Of a stretch of 57,315 nt of DNA, positions 36,480 to 44,900 are shown in pieces. A program made the position numbers and the translations under genes. The stretch is from an uncultured Lachnospiraceae bacterium (GTDB taxonomy: Bacteria > Bacillota > Clostridia > Lachnospirales > Lachnospiraceae): contig CAMJHQ010000020.1 in NCBI GenBank assembly GCA_946405625.1, positions 1 through 57,315 on the forward strand. The letters are read 5' to 3'. The notes beneath the pieces were generated by a model. The model did not search any database. It had not been told where the DNA came from and saw only the letters and a program-made list of their open reading frames with translations. The first letter of the stretch is position 1; every line of letters begins with the position of its first letter.

Positions 36480-36525
36480 CTCCGATTTGGAGTATTCTAA
36501 TGAGAAATCGGAGTTGTTTTGCTTT
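36480..36525 (+). terminator. Intrinsic terminator after the second GNAT gene
   Basis: A 9-bp stem CTCCGATTT/AAATCGGAG with a 16-nt loop is followed by TTGTTTTGCTTT. An extra direct copy of CTCCGATTT lies at about 36458. Confidence 0.65.
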
Positions 36526-36612
36526 ATAGGAAAATACGCTTCAACTAAAGCAAAATCGCTCCGTCGAGGATCCTGACGGGGAAATTGAGTATGATAAAAG
36601 GGTGAATGATAA

Positions 36613-37251
36613 ATGGAAACACGAGAAGAGGCACTAAAGTTCGGGCTTTCACTGCCGGATACATATCAGGATGCGCCGTTTCATGACGATAACTGGCAGC
36701 TGGTAAGATATAAGGGGAATAAGAAAGCATTTCTCTGGACTTATGAAAGAGACGGATTAATAAATCTGAATGTAAAAGCAGACCGGGAAATGCTCTATGT
36801 ATGGCGGATGGCATATGATTCAGTCATACCGGGATATCATCAGAATAAAGCAAATTGGAATACGATCATTCTGGATGGCTCGATTCCCGATGAAGAAGTG
36901 AAACAGATGATCGAGCATAGCTATGATCTGATAAGCGACAGTCCGACGAAGAGGATTTATGAGGCTGTAAAGAAGATTCCTTACGGAAAGGTGGCGACTT
37001 ATTCACAGATTGCACGGCTTGCCGGTAACAGCAAGATGTCACGCGCAGTCGGAAATGCACTCCATAAGAATCCGGATCCCGATAATATCCCATGTTTCAG
37101 AGTCGTTGATGCAAAGGGATATCTGGCCGGTGGGTTCGCTTTCGGGGGAGCTGAAGTACAGGCGAAGCTTCTTGAATCTGAGGGCGTAGAGGTTAAGGGA
37201 AATCAAGTTGATCTAAGAGTATATCAGTGGGATGACACTGATATCATATAA
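36613..37251 (+). CDS. MmcQ/YjbR-MGMT fusion protein
   Basis: The 212-residue protein joins an N-terminal MmcQ/YjbR-like domain (residues ~1-110, FGLSLPDTYQDAPF, NLNVKAD) to a C-terminal MGMT DNA-binding domain (~115-200, IPYGKVATYSQIARLAG). The alkyl-acceptor motif reads IPCFRVVD with Cys161 present, but the usual His of PCHRV is Phe162. The His is part of the catalytic network in O6-methylguanine methyltransferases, so activity may be altered. The product could repair alkylated DNA or act as an alkyltransferase-like sensor. No Ada-type regulator is near. Confidence 0.85.
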   Translation: METREEALKFGLSLPDTYQDAPFHDDNWQLVRYKGNKKAFLWTYERDGLINLNVKADREMLYVWRMAYDSVIPGYHQNKANWNTIILDGSIPDEEVKQMIEHSYDLISDSPTKRIYEAVKKIPYGKVATYSQIARLAGNSKMSRAVGNALHKNPDPDNIPCFRVVDAKGYLAGGFAFGGAEVQAKLLESEGVEVKGNQVDLRVYQWDDTDII

Positions 37252-37270
37252 AGGTTTAATAGTTGTTGAT

Positions 37271-37996
37271 ATGAGCAGAAGAAAAAAACAAAATAATAAA
37301 CAGAATAAAATGCCGATTCCTTTTAAAGTTGTTATCGCTATGTTAGCTTTTCTGGAAATCCTGGCTGCATTTTTTATTTGGAAAAATGCTGAAGTGGGGA
37401 AACAATATTTTGCAAAGAGGATAGCGAATAAATATCTGAAGGAAGAATATGGTGCTGAGTTAGAAGTCTATGAAATATCCGATGCTGCATTTATGATGGC
37501 GGATTATTCGGTCCGTTACAAAATATCAGATAAAATAAAAGTGTATGTCGGAGTGTCGTTAAAAGAAAGAAAAGTAATATATGATAATTACCTGGAAGCA
37601 TATATATTCGATAAGATGAATCAGAAGTATTGTGAAAGTATTGAGGAGATCTGGGATAAACAGGCAGATGTTGAATTTGATGGTTTTCTGAGCGAGCCGG
37701 AAGTATATTATTATACGAAGGGTGTCGGGATAGATTATGAAAAGGCAATGAATGAAGAGGCGTTTGACCTGCATATTTCTACGGAAGATAGCACTCTCGA
37801 GCAGAATGCACATGCATTATACCGCACATTTTCTTACCTTAAAGAGAATAATATAAAAATCGGACAGATAACTTTTAGCTGCTTTTCCGGCGATGGGCAT
37901 ATTGTTCATGATTATTATATCATAGAGGATATAGATCAGTTTACAGACGCCGATATGATACTCGAATATCTGAAAAATTATACAGATGAAGAATAG
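37271..37996 (+). CDS. Membrane-anchored protein of unknown function
   Basis: The 241-residue protein has a basic N-terminus (SRRKKQNNKQNK), one hydrophobic helix (residues ~18-36) and a ~200-residue acidic, Tyr-rich outer domain without Cys or recognised motif. ATG 37271 has only a distant AAAGG; an alternative start at 37232 overlaps the MGMT fusion gene and would place residues MTLISYKGLIVVD before it. The start is therefore uncertain. It may be cotranscribed with the preceding gene. Confidence 0.72.
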   Translation: MSRRKKQNNKQNKMPIPFKVVIAMLAFLEILAAFFIWKNAEVGKQYFAKRIANKYLKEEYGAELEVYEISDAAFMMADYSVRYKISDKIKVYVGVSLKERKVIYDNYLEAYIFDKMNQKYCESIEEIWDKQADVEFDGFLSEPEVYYYTKGVGIDYEKAMNEEAFDLHISTEDSTLEQNAHALYRTFSYLKENNIKIGQITFSCFSGDGHIVHDYYIIEDIDQFTDADMILEYLKNYTDEE

Positions 37997-38089
37997 TCTG
38001 ACTCAGGCGGATGTACTGTTTATGCTGGGCTGAACAATATGGCTTTATGGCAGGTTATCCGAGGAAATGTACTTCTTATCCTCGATTTA

Positions 38090-38118
38090 TTGAAACTCAT
38101 TTTGGACTAAAGTATAAA
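38090..38118 (+). promoter_or_regulatory. Promoter of the LytTR operon
   Basis: TTGAAA and TATAAA are separated by 17 nt, 22 nt before the TTG start of the regulator. Confidence 0.65.
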
Positions 38119-38140
38119 GAAGGCAAGAGGAGCATCAGAG

Positions 38141-38593
38141 TTGAAAATATTTGTTAAAGACAAAATGAATCTTTCGGAAACTGAAGTTGAGATCAGATGT
38201 AAAGAAAGAGATACAGAGGTTGAGGCTGTTCTTGAAGCTGTCAGAGGCGTAGGAGATGCCCTGATAGGAGAAAAGGAAAACGGAGATAAGGAACCGGTAC
38301 GAATCTCCGGAGTTCTATACTTTGAGGCGGTAGACAGATATGTGTTTGCTTATACAAAGTCGGAATATTACAGGATCAGGCGAACTCTATATGAGCTTGA
38401 AGAAGATCTGACTCAGAAACATTTTGTCAGAATATCCAAATCCGTGATAGTGAACCTGAAGGCGGTGAAGAGCGTTGCACCTGAAGATGCAAGGCGACTC
38501 AAGCTTCAACTTAGAAACGGAGAGTGGATAATAGTATCCAGAAACTATGTCAGTGATTTTAAAGCCGGCATAGGAATGAAGGAGGCAAAATGA
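38141..38593 (+). CDS. LytTR DNA-binding regulator
   Basis: The 150-residue protein has an N-terminal ~50-residue stretch and a C-terminal LytTR domain: GVLYFEAVDRYVFAYTKSEY, TLYELEEDL, FVRISKSVIVNLKAVKSV and a final WIIVSRNYVSDFK. It has no receiver domain. Such stand-alone LytTR proteins are typically paired with a small membrane protein that controls them. The start is TTG 38141 with AGAGGA 9 nt upstream. It overlaps the next gene by 4 nt. Confidence 0.9.
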   Translation: MKIFVKDKMNLSETEVEIRCKERDTEVEAVLEAVRGVGDALIGEKENGDKEPVRISGVLYFEAVDRYVFAYTKSEYYRIRRTLYELEEDLTQKHFVRISKSVIVNLKAVKSVAPEDARRLKLQLRNGEWIIVSRNYVSDFKAGIGMKEAK

Positions 38594-39063
38594 TGAACGA
38601 CGAAAGATTTAAACAGATACTAAAAAAATCATTTACAACAGCTGCCATATGCTTCTCTATGGGCATTTTCTTTTTCGGAATAAGCTTTAGTCTTTCCGGA
38701 AGTTATATAAAGGCTGTTTATATAGTAAAGATATGGATTGCGTTCTTTATACTCGGACTGCTTACTGTAGCCAGACTGCTGTTCGGTGAAACAAACTGGG
38801 CTAAAAGCAAACCTTTCTATATAAAGAATCTTATCTTTATGCCATTATATCTTGCAGTGGCTTTGATACTGGTTATGGATATAGTTGCCGATATGGGAGT
38901 TACTCCGAATCTGCCGCTTATTGTTTTCTGTATTGCCATTTTTGTGGTGACATTTACTATAAGACAGTTGATAGAATACTTCATACAAAAAGCGAAGACC
39001 GATAAAATGAATGATGCTCTGATAGAATTTCAAAAGGAGCATACATGGGATGAAGAAGAATGA
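38590..39063 (+). CDS. Four-TM membrane partner of the LytTR regulator (DUF3021-like)
   Basis: The 157-residue protein has four hydrophobic segments (about residues 17-35, 43-62, 80-98, 108-126) and a cytoplasmic C-terminus ending FQKEHTWDEEE. Size, topology and position match the DUF3021-type inhibitors that accompany LytTR regulators. The start overlaps the regulator stop and the end overlaps the next gene by 14 nt, so all three are translationally coupled. Confidence 0.8.
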   Translation: MMNDERFKQILKKSFTTAAICFSMGIFFFGISFSLSGSYIKAVYIVKIWIAFFILGLLTVARLLFGETNWAKSKPFYIKNLIFMPLYLAVALILVMDIVADMGVTPNLPLIVFCIAIFVVTFTIRQLIEYFIQKAKTDKMNDALIEFQKEHTWDEEE

Positions 39064-39877
39064 TTTTATTACGGTTATAAGAGTTTTTGCCGCACTTGCG
39101 GTTTGGTTTTTGATCACAAAGAGCTATGCTGCATTTGTTGATCCTTTGCTTACAGGAAAATTTCCGGAAACGGTCAGAATGATCATCAGCAGTATGATCA
39201 TACCTTATACACTCGGTATGGGAGCTGCTTATCTGATCTTAAGAGGAATGAGGAATCAGGAATCGAAGAGCACGGAAGTGCCGGGAATGTATGATCAGCC
39301 TGTCACTCCCGGGTTTATGATCAAGTCTTTTCTGATACAGACAGGATTAAGTATGCCTGTAATTCTGATTTTGAATATTATTAATATCCTTGTTCTAAGG
39401 AATACTCCGCATGCGATGACGGCGGATCAGATATTTGGAAAGCATATGATATTTTATTTGGTTCTGCTTCTTATCTTTAACCCTGTTATGGAGGAAGTTC
39501 TCTTCAGAAAGCTCTTTCTGGACAGACTCCTTGTAATCGGAGAGACGGGAACTGTCATAATATCTGCTGTACTGTTCGGACTTCCTCACGCTTATTCTCA
39601 AGGTGTTCCGCAGATGTTCGGTACATTTATCATAGGGCTTGTATGGGCATATGTAAGAGTAAAGACCGGAAAGCTGTGGCCATGCTTTATACTTCATATG
39701 ATGTTTAATCTGTATGGCTGCTATTTTTCAACATTGATGAATAGGGCACAGGGCACAAGAGTGATGTTTATGTTCATCAGTATAATTGTTATGCCGATCA
39801 TCGCCGTTATATTACTGATAAAAAATAGAAATTCGAAAGCTGCGGCAGCGACGGTAGTCTCTGACGTAAATGCTTAG
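39050..39877 (+). CDS. CPBP-family intramembrane metalloprotease
   Basis: The 275-residue protein has about eight membrane segments and the CPBP/Abi motifs MEEVLFRKLF (EExxxR), LFGLPHAYSQG and FILHMMFNLYG, which supply the Glu and His residues of the active site. Family members act in prenyl-protein-type proteolysis or bacteriocin self-immunity. The third gene of the LytTR operon is probably the regulated effector. It converges on the minus-strand hydrolase gene with stop codons overlapping. Confidence 0.9.
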   Translation: MKKNDFITVIRVFAALAVWFLITKSYAAFVDPLLTGKFPETVRMIISSMIIPYTLGMGAAYLILRGMRNQESKSTEVPGMYDQPVTPGFMIKSFLIQTGLSMPVILILNIINILVLRNTPHAMTADQIFGKHMIFYLVLLLIFNPVMEEVLFRKLFLDRLLVIGETGTVIISAVLFGLPHAYSQGVPQMFGTFIIGLVWAYVRVKTGKLWPCFILHMMFNLYGCYFSTLMNRAQGTRVMFMFISIIVMPIIAVILLIKNRNSKAAAATVVSDVNA

Positions 39878-40512
39878 AAGGACAGCTTCAGTTCGACCTG
39901 AATACTTTTATCCACGAGCTTCGCGAAGCTATCCCCGTCGGTTTTCTTTCCGACAACGGTTCCGTAATGGGTAGGAATAGCAACTTGAGGTTTCATAATA
40001 TTGATGAGATCGGCGCCGGTTTTATAGTTCATTGTATAGAATCCGCCGATCGGAATCATGGCAACATCACATTTGACAGCTTTAGCCTCGGGTATTTCGT
40101 CGATGTCACCCGCAATATAAACGCGTGTTCCGGATATATCGATTATATATCCGCACCAGCCTGCTTTTTTCAGATGAAATGGTTTCATTATGTTATACAT
40201 TGCGACTGTTTCAAAGCTGATACCATTTATAGTGTAGGACTTTCCGGGCTCGACAGGATGATTTATTCCTACGGGGGTATTTTTTCTGACCCGTTTATCC
40301 ATGGCCTGAGGAACTATAAATGCCGTCTCACGCTGCGATATTTTATTTATGCTTTCAAGTGAGAAGTGGTCATAATGATCATGCGTCAGAAAGATAAAGT
40401 CAGCGTCATGGTTCTCGTTCTCTATCTGAAATGGATCAATATAGATAATTTTTCCGTTTGCGTCGATTCTTATGCTGTTTTGAGCGTTAACAGAAATAAA
40501 TGATAAATCCAA
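39874..40512 (-). CDS. Metallo-beta-lactamase-fold hydrolase (UPF0173-like)
   Basis: The 212-residue protein has IIYIDPFQ, the metal-binding motif FLTHDHYDHFS, AGDIDEIPEA and IPTHYGTVVG, as in the L-ascorbate-6-phosphate-lactonase/UPF0173 group. The substrate is unknown. A TTG start at 40512 is chosen because AGGAG lies 8 nt upstream and the product then begins at the first beta strand; the longer frame start at 40581 has no such site. Divergent from the rplJ leader. Confidence 0.85.
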   Translation of the reverse strand: MDLSFISVNAQNSIRIDANGKIIYIDPFQIENENHDADFIFLTHDHYDHFSLESINKISQRETAFIVPQAMDKRVRKNTPVGINHPVEPGKSYTINGISFETVAMYNIMKPFHLKKAGWCGYIIDISGTRVYIAGDIDEIPEAKAVKCDVAMIPIGGFYTMNYKTGADLINIMKPQVAIPTHYGTVVGKKTDGDSFAKLVDKSIQVELKLSF

Positions 40513-40572
40513 AGTATTTTCTCCTGTATAATATGGGTTATTCTTGTTATGGGATATATTATTTATAAAACG

Positions 40573-40632
40573 ATAAATCAAATAAATAGAGTATAAATCA
40601 AATAAATAGAGTATAAATCAAATAAATAGGGT
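40573..40632. repeat. Three tandem 20-bp AT-rich repeats upstream of the rplJ promoter
   Basis: Units at 40573, 40593 and 40613 read ATAAATCAAATAAATAGAGT; the third differs by one base (GGGT end). The array abuts the -35 box at 40632. A period of about two helical turns could act as a UP element or give curved DNA. Confidence 0.85.
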
Positions 40633-40660
40633 TGACAAGAATATATCCATGTGTTATTCT
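40632..40660 (+). promoter_or_regulatory. Promoter of rplJL
   Basis: TTGACA and TATTCT are separated by 17 nt; predicted start near 40667, just before the L10 leader. Confidence 0.75.
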
Positions 40661-40666
40661 ATCGCT

Positions 40667-40752
40667 CGATGAGCTGCCGTAGACAGCAGGTGTTGAAAGA
40701 CGTAACACCGAAACCGGGATAAAACGGTAAGGTACCTGCCGAGGAAGAGTCG
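40667..40752 (+). ncRNA. Ribosomal protein L10 leader
   Basis: The conserved blocks GAGCTGCCGTAGACAGCAGG and CCTGCCGAGGAAGAG are present with a variable internal hairpin (GGTGTTG...CAACACC-like) between. L10 binds this structure to repress its own operon. Confidence 0.88.
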
Positions 40753-40772
40753 TGGATTTATATAGTAAATTT

Positions 40773-40807
40773 ACCTCTGTATTACGGTTGTGATGCAGAG
40801 GTTTTTC
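40773..40807 (+). terminator. Attenuator in the rplJ leader
   Basis: The stem ACCTCTG/CAGAGGT with a 16-nt loop is followed by TTTTTCTT, after the L10-binding structure and 55 nt before rplJ. It is consistent with L10-dependent premature termination. Confidence 0.75.
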
Positions 40808-40861
40808 TTATATATAAAGCCTGAATGTGCAGCCATTAATCTATAAGGAGGTACATTTAAG

Positions 40862-41353
40862 ATGGCAAAGGTTGAACTTAAGGCACCTGTTGTTGAGGAA
40901 ATCAAGGCAAATCTTGAGGGTGCTAAGTCTGTTGTACTTGTTGATTATCTTGGTCTTACAGTTGAGCAGGATACAAACCTTCGTAGAGCAACCAGAGAAG
41001 CTGGTCTCATCTACAAGGTATACAAGAATACAATGGTTAAGAGAGCAATCGAAGGAACTGACTTTGCAGAGCTTGAGAAGGATCTTGATGGTCCTACAGC
41101 TGTTGCAATCTCAAAGGACGATGCAACTGCTCCTGCAAGAATAATCGCAAACTTCGCTAAGACTGCTAAACAGCTTGAGATGAAGTCAGGTATTGTCGAG
41201 GGAGCTTACTACGATAAGGCTGGTATCCAGGTTATCGCAAGCATTCCTTCAAGAGAAGAGCTTCTTTCAAGACTTCTCGGAAGTCTCCAGTCACCTATTA
41301 CAAACCTGGCACGTGTTATCAACCAGGTTTCTGAGCAGAAGGCTGAGGCATAA
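40862..41353 (+). CDS. rplJ: 50S ribosomal protein L10
   Basis: The 163-residue protein has KSVVLVDYLGLTVEQDTNLR and YKVYKNTMVKRAIEGTDF, conserved L10 blocks, and a C-terminal helix that carries L7/L12 dimers. AAGGAGG is upstream. Controlled by the L10 leader; cotranscribed with rplL. rplK and rplA do not precede it here. Confidence 0.97.
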   Translation: MAKVELKAPVVEEIKANLEGAKSVVLVDYLGLTVEQDTNLRRATREAGLIYKVYKNTMVKRAIEGTDFAELEKDLDGPTAVAISKDDATAPARIIANFAKTAKQLEMKSGIVEGAYYDKAGIQVIASIPSREELLSRLLGSLQSPITNLARVINQVSEQKAEA

Positions 41354-41419
41354 CAGTTTATTATTTGATAAGGCAGCGTATATGAAGGCTGCAATGAATT
41401 AATCTAGGAGGATTTTAAA

Positions 41420-41785
41420 ATGAGTATTGAAGAATTAGTATCAGCAATTGATGAGCTCTCAGTTCTTGAGCTCAATGACCTTGTAAAGGCAATCGAGGAG
41501 AAGTATGGTGTATCTGCAGCAGCAGGTGTTGTAGTTGCAGCAGGTCCTGCAGCAGGCGCAGCAGCAGAAGAGAAGACAGAGTTCGACGTTGAGCTTACAG
41601 ACGTTGGAGCTGAGAAGATCAAGGTTATCAAGGTTGTTCGTGATGTAACAGGTCTTGGTCTTAAGGAAGCTAAGGAAGCAGTTGAGTCTGCACCAAAGAT
41701 CCTTAAGGAAGCTGTTTCTAAGGAAGAGGCTGAGGATATCAAGAAGAAGTTCGAGGAAGTTGGAGCTAAGATTACTCTTAAGTAA
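41420..41785 (+). CDS. rplL: 50S ribosomal protein L7/L12
   Basis: The 121-residue protein has the N-terminal dimerisation region, an Ala/Gly hinge ([19 protein letters not shown]) and the C-terminal domain [21 protein letters not shown] that recruits translation factors. TAGGAGG precedes the ATG. Confidence 0.98.
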   Translation: MSIEELVSAIDELSVLELNDLVKAIEEKYGVSAAAGVVVAAGPAAGAAAEEKTEFDVELTDVGAEKIKVIKVVRDVTGLGLKEAKEAVESAPKILKEAVSKEEAEDIKKKFEEVGAKITLK

Positions 41786-41817
41786 TTTGAGTCGAGTCAA
41801 TATTTCGAATTCTTTAC

Positions 41818-41853
41818 GGACAGTACGTTATTTCGGCGTACTGTCCTTTTTTT
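41818..41853 (+). terminator. Intrinsic terminator after rplL
   Basis: A 10-bp stem GGACAGTACG/CGTACTGTCC is followed by seven T, 32 nt after rplL. It separates the ribosomal pair from the rpo genes. Confidence 0.9.
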
Positions 41854-41898
41854 GCGCATTTTTACAAGTTTTTTCTTATCGGTCGTTATATTCAATTC

Positions 41899-41927
41899 TT
41901 TACTATTATCTTTATAAATAGTATTAT
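41899..41927 (+). promoter_or_regulatory. Promoter of the HD-GYP / BMP operon
   Basis: TTTACT and TATTAT are separated by 17 nt; predicted start near 41934, 34 nt before the GTG start. Confidence 0.6.
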
Positions 41928-41967
41928 ATAGGGGAGGGCTTTTTGTTAACTCAGGGGTGAAAAATAA

Positions 41968-44900
41968 GTGAAGAAGCTAGATACGTTTAAAATCGTGCTG
42001 ATCGTGCTGATCGGCATAGCGTTAAATATTGCGGGTAAGTTCTTTGCAATCCATTACGGCCTTCCTGTTTGGATGGATGCATTCGGAACGGCGGTTGCAG
42101 CATATATTCTCGGACCTGTCAGTGGTGCTGCTGTAGGTCTTTCTTCTAATGTCATTTTCAATATTTTATCCGATTCAAATTTATATCTGTATGGTATCGT
42201 AAATGTCGTGATCGGCATTATTATAGGTGTTTCTGCAAGAAAAGGAAGCTTTAAAACATTTTTCGGTACTGTATCTGTGAGCACAATGGTAACAGCAGTT
42301 GCGCTGATACTCTCAACTCCGCTCAATTTTCTATATCATAAAGGAATGGTTGGAAATCCGATAGGTAACGGCATTGTGGAATTTCTTCTTCGAGAAGGGA
42401 TTAATAAGTATGTCGCTAACGTAGTCGGTGGCTTTTATATTGATTTTGTAGATAAGACACTGACACTCGGACTGCTTGCGATTCTTCTCTGTGTATGGAG
42501 AGTTATATCGGGATTTTTGAACAGGAACGATAAAGCGGATAAAGAAAACAAAAACGATAAAGAAAACAAAGACAATAAAGAAAACAAAGAAAACAAAGAT
42601 GTCAAAGAAAAGAATGACGATGATAACAAAAACAAGGCTGTGAAGAACGGTGGTCTAAAAAATGCAGTCAGCGTCGTTGTTCTTATCATGACTTTTATGA
42701 TCGGGATACATTTTACAGGAAATCCTGTATGTGTAAAGGCGGATGAATCCGAGGAGAATATTGATTTCCATTCATATTTCCAAACTGTATATAACAGTGA
42801 AAACGGTCTTACCTGCGGAACCGCAAATGATATAGCGGAAACTAACGACGGCATTCTTTGGATAGGAAGTTATGCTGGCCTTTACAGATATAACGGAAGA
42901 GAGTTTAAATGGATGAATTCTTTCGATTCCGTTAAAAATGTAAATTGTCTTTTTGTAGATCCGGAAGGAAGACTCTGGATAGGTACTAATGATAACGGAC
43001 TATCTGTAAGTATAAATGAGACGATAACAAATACTCTTGATGAGGAACATGGACTTCCGTCGAATACTGTCCGCTCCATAACAATGAGCTCGGACGGATA
43101 TTATTACATCGGAACAGCTTCATCTATTCAGGTTCTTCAGTTGAGCGGCGGCATGAATCTGATGAATGAGATTGATGAAGTGGTAGATGCAAAGAGTATG
43201 TCTGCCGACGGCAATGGAAATGTAGTTGCGGTAACTTCTAAGGGAAATCTCTATCTGATCAATGACAGAGAGGTTATTGAAGGCCCGAGACAATATGTGG
43301 GTGATAAGTTCTTTACATCCTGTCTTTTTGCGAAAGACGGTTATCTGTATGTTTCCAATTCGGGAAACGAAATTTACCGATACAGAATGAAGGACGGGAA
43401 GCTCATCATAGAGACTGTTCTTATGGCAAAGGATCTGAATCATATCAATAACATGTATGAAAGCAAAGGTAATCTGTTCGTATGTGCGGATAATGGTGTC
43501 GGATATTTTGACTTAAAAGATAATTTCAGAATTGTTAATACCAATTCATTTAATAATTCAATCGACGATATGATAATGGATTATCAGGGCGATTACTGGC
43601 TCATATCATCGAGACTCGGAATGCTCCGTATGTCACCTTCGTCATTTTCTAAAATGTATGGCTACAGCGGAACGGAGGAGAAGGTTGTAAATACCGTAGA
43701 AAGATGGCATGGGAAGCTCTATATCGGAACGGATAAGGGCTTGGATATTCTGAATAGTAAGGGCGTTGCTGTATATAATGACCCGATACAGGAAGCTGTC
43801 GGAGAAGTCAGGATAAGATGTATAGAAGCGGATGAAACAGGCGGTATATGGATTTCAACCTATGGAAAAGGGCTTCTTAATGTAAATCAGAACGGAAAAC
43901 TTATATGGTATAACGCGGAAAAGAAATTCTCGGACTGGATAAGGTGTACACGAGTTTTGTCTGACGGAACCGTTGCTGTATCTACAGATATCGGTTTGTC
44001 ATTTATAAAAGACGGTAAAGTTGATTACAGCATTCCGTTTGGGAAGGATTTTCTGGAATCCAAGATTCTTTGCATACTGGAAATGCAGGATGGACGTCTG
44101 CTGGTCGGAAGTGACGGTGACGGAATAGCGATACTTAAGGATGGAAAAGTTGAAAGAAAGATTAAAACATCTGATGGACTTTCATCAAATGTTATTCTCA
44201 GAATCGTTAAAGCTAAGAAGGATGCGGGATATTTTGTTGTAGCCAGCAATGGTCTTAATTATCTGTCTGAAGACGGAGTTGCAAGAGAACTTAATAATTT
44301 CCCGTATTATAATAATTATGATATGTGGGAAAGTGATGACGGTACTGCGTTTGTGCTCGGAAGTGCCGGTATTTATGTTATGTCGGAATCGGATATTGTG
44401 GCTGATACAGAGAATCCTTCATATGAGCTGCTCGATTCAAGGAGGGGACTTCTTGATGCAATCACCGCAAATTCCTGGAATTGTGTGGACAGTTACGAAA
44501 ATCTGTATATTTCAACTGATGTAGGTGTTTATAAACTTAACATGAAGGATTACGGAAGTATGAAGAAATCCTTCCGAATGAAGGTTACATCTGCGGTTCT
44601 TGATGGTACACCTCTGCGTGTGGAAAGAGGAACAGAAATTGTACTCGACAGGGATAATGCAAGACTTGAACTTAATCCTGAGATAATCAATTATACTGTA
44701 GAAGATCCGATAATTCAGTATATGCTTATCGGTTTTGATAATGAAATGACAGAGGTTCCGTCTAGCGAACTTTCGACAATTGTTTATACTAACCTGCCGA
44801 CGGGCAAGTATACATTCAGAATGACAATTGTTGATAACGATAAGAATGTTATTGAGGAAAGCGTATACAAGATAGTCAAGGAAGAGGAGATATATGACCA

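Noticed and set aside
40573-40632. Short CRISPR-like array
   Set aside because: The 20-bp units are directly adjacent with no spacers, and no cas gene is present.
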